Source: Planctomycetota bacterium
Lineage (GTDB): Bacteria > Planctomycetota > Phycisphaerae > WQYP01
Direction: 5' to 3'
DNA length: 10,505 bases
NCBI GenBank assembly: GCA_021852245.1
Contig: JAJZNY010000168.1
Span: 1-10,505 of the forward strand
Position numbers and translations under genes: made by a program. The notes beneath the pieces were generated by a model. It was given only the letters and a program-made list of their open reading frames with translations, did no database searches and was not told the DNA's origin. This document shows positions 1-7,200 of the stretch, one piece after another (the stretch's first letter is position 1; every line of letters starts with the position of its first letter).

Positions 1-1248
1 CTCAACCAGCAGCCGGGCCGGCAGGTGAGCGTCGGCCTCTCAGCCGGTGATCTTCCCGATTCCATGATTCTGGATTACGACGTTCATGAACCCAAACCGT
101 GGACGGCCTATGCCCAGATATCCAACACCGGCACTCCCCAGACCAATCCCTGGATTGAGGATTTTGGTTTTATTGATAATCAATTGACTAATCATGACGA
201 TATCCTTTCGCTTAATTATGCCACCGCCGGCTTCAGCCGCATGCAGTCCGTGCAGGGATCGTATGAATTTCCGATCCTCGGCCTGCGCCGGATCCGTGGG
301 CGTATCTTCGCTGATTACAACCAGTACAACGCCTCGAATGTCGGCTTGGGTAATCTGAACTTCAACGGGCGGGCGGCGGGCGGCGGTGGGGAACTGATTT
401 TCAATCTGGCCCAGATTCACAGGCTCTTCGTCTACGGAATCGTCGGGCTGCAGTATCTGCACGAGAGCGTGGATAATGTTTCCATCCAGCAGTCCGGTTC
501 GGGTGATTTTCTGCTTCCCTATGTGACGCTCCGACTGTCGCGCCGCAGCGCAGTATCCAATTTCGGTTCGGATGCGACGATCCTCGGCCAATGGACTCCC
601 ACGCAGGAATCATCACTTAATACCCTTGGGCGATTCAACACCAATCAGACGTGGGCCATTTTTCAGGGGGAAGTCCATGACTCTTTCTATCTCGAACCGC
701 TTCTGAATCGGTCCGCATACGACGCGGGGCAGATTCTCCCCGCGAATCAGATTTACATGAGCGTGAGCGGACAGGAGGCCTTCGGCCAAAGGCTTATTCC
801 GCAGGAGGAGGATGTACTCGGAGGGCTCTACACGGTACGCGGATACCCGCAGTCCATCGTCGCCGGTGATAACGCCGTCTACGGCACACTCGAATATCGA
901 ATTCACCTCTCGCACCTGCTGCCGATCATTCCTCATCAGAAGAGCCGATTTTTCGGTCATCGGTTTAACTACGCCCCTCCCAATCATTTCACGACGCCGG
1001 ATTGGGATCTGATGCTCTTTACCTTTCTTGATGGCGGCGTGGTGCAGGACAGTCAGGCCCAGCCGTACGAGGGAAGTGCCACGTTACTGAGTACCGGGGT
1101 CGGTGCCCGCCTCACGCTTTACAGCAATTTCGAATTTCTTACGGACTGGGGCGTCGCGCTTCACAGCATAAGTCCCCGGGCCACAGGGCAGGGGGGCGTA
1201 TCGGCGGGATCGAGTCAGTTTAATTTTCTTTTTGAGGTCAGTTATTAA
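1..1248 (+). CDS. Two-partner secretion outer-membrane transporter (TpsB, ShlB/FhaC/HecB family), 5'-truncated
   Basis: Outer-membrane pore that would recognise the TPS domain of the partner exoprotein and pass it to the cell surface. The frame is open from base 1, and the first residues (LNQQPGRQVSVGLSAGDLPD) match the end of POTRA2 in this family (LN..P.R.V...L..G..P), so the GTG at 25 is internal and not the start. The 415 visible residues are mainly the 16-stranded barrel. VRGY at 835-846 corresponds to the VRGF/VRGY motif of the L6 loop that plugs the pore. FLDGG near 1025-1039 resembles the conserved F-D-x-G strand motif. The protein ends in FLFEVSY, with the terminal aromatic residue typical of BAM-assembled barrels. 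Signal peptide, POTRA1 and most of POTRA2 lie upstream of the window; family members are usually about 550-600 residues. The stop lies 16 bp before the proposed exoprotein ATG, so the two genes are almost certainly one operon. Family assignment is firm; the cargo is inferred from adjacency. Confidence 0.9.
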   Translation, partial: LNQQPGRQVSVGLSAGDLPDSMILDYDVHEPKPWTAYAQISNTGTPQTNPWIEDFGFIDNQLTNHDDILSLNYATAGFSRMQSVQGSYEFPILGLRRIRGRIFADYNQYNASNVGLGNLNFNGRAAGGGGELIFNLAQIHRLFVYGIVGLQYLHESVDNVSIQQSGSGDFLLPYVTLRLSRRSAVSNFGSDATILGQWTPTQESSLNTLGRFNTNQTWAIFQGEVHDSFYLEPLLNRSAYDAGQILPANQIYMSVSGQEAFGQRLIPQEEDVLGGLYTVRGYPQSIVAGDNAVYGTLEYRIHLSHLLPIIPHQKSRFFGHRFNYAPPNHFTTPDWDLMLFTFLDGGVVQDSQAQPYEGSATLLSTGVGARLTLYSNFEFLTDWGVALHSISPRATGQGGVSAGSSQFNFLFEVSY

Positions 1249-1264
1249 TCGGGGGAAAGCAGCC

Positions 1265-4200
1265 ATGCGACATTCAACATCCCGAAGGGCAGAGACGATG
1301 GGTAGGGCGAATCTCCGGATCAATCGGCAACGGCTGATGATCTGCGCCGCGGCCGCGGCGCTCTGTCTGGATGGGGCACTGGTACGGGCGGCAGGGCCGA
1401 TCAGCGTCGCCAATGTAGCCGCCGGAGCCGCCGGTTTCGCCCGTGTCGGGAATACCACGATCATCCATGCCGCCAATAACACGATCATTAATTACCGCCA
1501 GTTCAATATTCCCGCCGGTCAGGAAGTCGACTTTATTCAGCCCAATGCGTCCAGTCGCGTCCTGAACCGGGTTATTACCGATGTGCCGTCGCAGATCGAT
1601 GGCACGCTGCGGGCCAACGGCGTGGTCTATCTGGTGAATCCGGCGGGAGTGATGTTCGGGCCCCATTCCGTGGTGAATGTCGGCGATCTCTACGCCGCTG
1701 CAGGTCATATCAGCAATGCCAATTTTCTTGCCGGGGCGGATCATTTCACCGATATCTCCGGAACGGTCGCCAATTATGGAAATATCAATGCGGGGGCGGT
1801 GAGTCTTCTGGGTGAAAGCGTTATCAACGCCGGTATCATCAACGCACCGCACGGTACGATTGTCCTTGCGTCCGCAAAAGACGTTTATCTGACGCGTATC
1901 GGCGGTCTGATTACCGCCAAGCTTTCCGATGCCGCCGCCGAACCACAGAAGTCCGACTCCGCCGCCAGCACGCCGGCCCCACAAGCCGAGCATGTCCTGC
2001 GCCAGAGCGACCAACTGGTCTGCGCCGGCAGTGCCTTGGCACTTGGAATCATGAACAGTGGCCAGTTGCACGCCGCCCAAATTAACGCTCAAGCCGCGGG
2101 AAAGGATTCTTCCGCCGTGATCAGCGGTACGCTTGATGCATCCACCGATCAGGCAGGACATCGGGGCGGCAGCATCAGCATTCAGGCCGCCCATATCGCC
2201 GTCGGATATGCCATAAGCGGTGACAAAACGCTCTCATCAGCCTCTACCCATATCTCAGCTGACGGGCCGGCGGGCGGCGGAACGATCCTCATGGGTGCCG
2301 AGCCGGACGACAGTTTGCCCTCCGGCTACGTGGACGCCGCGCAGACCGACCGTATCAGCGGCGCGACCGTCATCGATGCATCCGCAACATCATCCGGCTC
2401 CGGTGGGTTCATCGATACCTCCGGGCAGAAGCTCGCGATTGCCGCCGGCGCCCAGATCACTGGTAATGGAGCGGGCGGCGGTTCTCAAGGCGTGTGGCAA
2501 CTGGATCCCCTGTCGGTCAATATCGACGGCAATGTGACCTCCAGCGGCATGACCTCTACGACGAAAGCCGGCACACTTACCATCTCCAGTCCCAGCTCCG
2601 GTACCGGTACTTACGATGTCAACGTCGGTACCATCAATACCTCACTGGCCAATGGCACCAGCGTTGCCGTCTCATCCGCCGGCTATCTGACGCTTGAAAG
2701 CGCCATCAATCCGAACATAGGCTCTACAAAGGCGGAGTCTCTTACCTTAACCGGCCAAACAGTTAATATTAAAAGTCCGATTGATCCGACAGGGAATTCT
2801 TCCACGCTGTCCGTCGCATTAACCTCAACCGCCGGAGCGGTGACAATTAACAGCGGTATTGGCCTCTCCGGCAATCCCGTCGAGGCGCTTAATGTTCAGG
2901 CGACTGGCGGCGCAATCAATCTCGGCGCCGATGTCTATACCTCCGGAAGCGCCGGGCAGGTATACAACGGATCCATCAACATAACTGGCTCGACCGTTAC
3001 CCTCGCGGACACCTCCACGGGGAACATCATTCTTGGTTCCAGCGGCGATACGTTGGCCAACGCTACCACCAATCCTGCCACCGTGGCCGTCACCTCGGCC
3101 GGCGGATATATCGCAGATAACGCCTCGATGTCCTCCAACAACCAGAAACTGTCCCTCAATTGGTCCACCGGCGGTCACTCCAGCAGCGGCGCCGCGGTCG
3201 TGTTTAATGCGCCCATCCAGACCCACGGCGGTTATCTGAACGTGACAAGCACGGGAAGCGGCGGATTCACGGTTACCGGTCTGGCGGGCACCGGGTCCTC
3301 AACGCCGGCCGCGTTGATCAGCACTGGTGACGGCAACGCCACATTTACGTCAAATGGGGGAAGTATTAATTTCACCGGCGGGGCGGGGGGCGCTTCGGCC
3401 GGCGGCGCTGCAATTGATACGGGAGCGGGCAATCTGGCCATCAACATCACCTCCGGCACGCCTGCAGTTACGATTCGAGGCGGTCAGGGAGGCATAGGAA
3501 CTCTTTCAATCGGCGGCGCTGGCGCTTACGTGGGCGGCAATTTCACCATCGGCAGTTCCACTTCTCCCGCCGGAGCTGTCACCATATCCGGCGGCAGCGG
3601 TGGGGCGGCGAGCGGAGGACTCGCCGGCGTTGGGGGCGCGGGGCTGGTCGATCCAACTGGCGCCGTAACGATGTATTTCAGCGGTGCATCCGCCATTCAA
3701 TTCGGCAGTGTCGGAGGGTCCAGCGGCGCTCCCGGTGGCAATGCCATCCAGACCACTTCATCGAACCTCCAATTCAATCCGTCCAACAACAGCGTGCTGA
3801 ATTTTGACAACAATGCAAGCGCGACCCCGTTTGTCACCGCGGGCAGTTTCACCTTCAACTCTGGAGGCAGTCTTAATCTATCAAATGGCATTCAAACTGC
3901 AGCCGGTCTCTCATTACAGAGTCCTGTCACTCTGGCCAGCAACGTGATTCTTACTGACGACAGCGCTGTCGGAATATCCCTCGCCGGCGCTACAACCGCG
4001 GGCAAATCGCTGAGCGTAATTGAAAATGGGAGCGGGAACATTGCACTAGCCGGCAATTTTGGCACATCCGCAAATCCACTTTCAGGTTTTACGGCGACTC
4101 CCAACGTCGGCACCATTGCTCTTAACGGAGCCGCAATCACCTCCAGCGGCGGGATCACGCTCGCCGGGCCGATCTCGCTTACCCTAACTGACTTACTCTC

Positions 4201-7200
4201 CGATAACAGCGCCTTGGGTATTAATATTCCAGATACCATCAGCGGAACTTCCTCGCCGCTAACTGTCACCGAATCCGGGACAGGCAATGTGAATTTTGGT
4301 GGAAGCGTCACCGCTGAATCACTCTCCATTACCGGCAACTCGGTTTTTGGCGCCGGTGCAACGACATTTTCCACAACGCAGGGGATGACGTTCGGCAATA
4401 TAACGCTCGGCACAGCGACGACTCTGACTGATGCCGGTTCATCGGGAAGCGGAATCACACTCGGCGCAGTTACCGGCAGCGGCGAGTCGCTTACGCTGGG
4501 CACCTCCGGTTCAAGCATCAATCTCAATGGCAATATTTCGGGTGTCGCAAACCTGCTGGCCCAAGGCCCCACGATACTCGGTTCCGGAGTTACCTCCGTT
4601 ACCACCAGCGATGGACAAACCTATGCAACTTCTCTGCAGATCAATGGATCACCGACCCTCAGCGACGCAAGCTCCGCCGGCATTTCAATGGTCCAAATCG
4701 TCAACAGTGCGTCGGCCAATCTGGCGATTGATGAAACCGGTATCGGAGCCGTGACGATTCCGACAACGGCCACCAATCCCGCTGCGACCTCAATCCATTT
4801 GGCATCGTTGACCGTGGCGGGGTCGACGTTGTTCAACGGTAATGGCTCGATCATAACCACTGCAGGGCAGACGTACTTTAGTCCGATTACCCTCGCTACC
4901 GGCCAAAACGTCACGCTGCAGGATGCGAGCACAGCGGGCATTTCGGTCAATTCGGTCAACGGTGATGCCAGCAGCGGCCTAACGATCAATGAAACCGGCT
5001 TTGGACCGGTGCGCCTCAATAGCGTCATCGGATCATTTAATTCTTCTTTTCCCCCTGTACCGCAGGCTCCGACGCTTGGTTCACTGGCTGTCACCGTATC
5101 CGGCGGTGGGCCCATCGATATCTCAACGCCGTCGATCAATGTCGGGACACTCTCCCTTTCCAGTAACGATCCCATCGCCGGGCCCATCGCCAACCTGAGC
5201 GGCACCACCATTCAGATGTTCGCGGCTCAACAGAGCTACACCGCTGGCGGTTCTGGTGCGTATCTCAATTTCAAAAATGATAATATCGAACTTTTTGGCA
5301 CCAGCGTCGCAACGCCCGCAACGTCCATAGCGCTCACCCAATCCCGCACTATCACCGATGCAGATATTCCGGTGTTTTCATCCGCCGCGATCTCTCTCGA
5401 GTCTCTCAATGGTAATGTTGTGCTCAACGGTGGCGCCGATATACCGCAGGCAACGGCGCTGAGTGTAACATCCACCGGAGGATATGTAACACTTGGCGCT
5501 GTGAGTCCGACGAATGTGCTGAGTCTCAACGCCAATGCGCATACAATCATTAATATCGATCAGTCGATCACGACCACCGACGGACAGACGTATGCCTTGT
5601 CGGGAACTTCCGGCAGCATCAACATCCCGAACTCACCGGTAGCCCTTACCGATGCGAGCGCCAATGGTATCGTGCTTAACGGGCCCGTCACTGCATCCGG
5701 CACCTACTCCGCACTGACGCTCATAGACACCGGTTCCGGCACGGTTTCAATCGCGGGAAATGTCGGCACTTCAACCGAGCCGTTTGCAAGTTTGACCGTA
5801 AGTTCGCCCGGTGGAATCACCATCGGCAATTCAACCGGGAGTGCGGCAATCTTTACCTCCGGCGCGCAGACCTACACCGGTGCCGTTTCGCTCGCGGGTT
5901 CTGCGGCCCTGAGTGCCACTTCAGGATCCGTGACTTTCAATAATGCGGTTACGACCGGCAGCAACAATCTCTCGGTCATCGCGCCAAACATTAATCTCGT
6001 CGGCGGCACCGTAAGCGGCACCGGCAACCAAAGCTACACGGGACAGATGAACATCAGCACCGCCACTGCGCTTTCCGGCGAAGCAATCCTCCTTGACGGT
6101 ACGCTCACCTCCGATAATTCATCCAGCCTCGACGTCAACGCTACGGGGAGCGTGACATTTGAAAATGGTGGCGAGCAGTTTGTGTCAGGCGGTTTAGGGA
6201 CGCTGACCGCTGATGCGGGGGGCGTCATTACGCTCGCAGGTAATCTTTCCGCTGACACGCTGAACTTTACCAGTACTGATAATGCTGCCGGGGCGATTAC
6301 CGTTTCAGCCTCCACGCCGATTTATCTGGCGGCAAACAGCCAGAGTTATGCGACGGCCGCACCCGGTGGGACTGTGTCTTTACGTAACAGCAATGTCTTT
6401 TTTGCCGGCTATCCGGCGCGGCTGCAATTCAATGGTTTCAGCGCTGAATATATCAATAACCTCCCCCTTCATTTTTCCGTCGGCCAGGCATCCCCGATTT
6501 CCGATGCCAATCTGCCCACCGTCGGCCAGTTTATCACCGCAACAACGTCGATCTTTTCGCTCGGCAGCCCATCCATCGCGTCCGTCTCTTCGCTCAACCA
6601 GATGCCGTACAGCATCGCCTATACCGGCACTTCGAGTCCGACGTCTCCTGTCATTTCACTTACCGGCCAGAACGATCTGACCGATTCAGACCTGTCCATC
6701 TCCGCGCCCGGCAGTGAAATATCGCTCGGTTCCTCCGGTCAGACGATTAATCTCGGATCGTTGTCGATTAACGGCATTGTTAACCTTGCCGGTACCATCG
6801 TCACCAGCGGTACATCCACCAACTCCCAATCCTACACCGGAACCCTCATTCTTAACGGTGGAACGGTGCTGCTCGATAACTCCGGATCCGGTACCGTCAG
6901 CATCGATGCGCAGATTACCCCCGGTACCTCCTCCGATCTGGTTGTCGAAGATACCGGCGGGGGCATAATCAATTTTCTCAACGCGGTCGGGTCTCTAAGC
7001 ATACCATTGGGCTCGCTCACCGTGAACGCCACCAACGGCTCAACGCTCGATATCTCCGGGGGGAGTGTCGTCACCAGCGAAGGCCAAAAATATTCCGGTA
7101 ATCTGGAACTTGGAGCCAACACTATTCTCACAGACCTTGGAAACGCCGGGTCAACCGGCATCGACATGACCGGCCCTCTCTCCGGGTCCCCATATAACCT

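Noticed and set aside
3356..3742. CRISPR or tandem DNA repeat in the Gly-rich segment
   Set aside because: Similarity is in composition only; no exact repeat unit with regular spacers exists.
3892..4605. Long minus-strand open frame (237 residues) inside the exoprotein gene, and many shorter ones across 2.6-8.4 kb
   Set aside because: They are antisense to a continuous, domain-bearing frame, are rich in Val/Pro/Ser as expected from reading codon-biased DNA backwards, and show no recognisable domain or Shine-Dalgarno.
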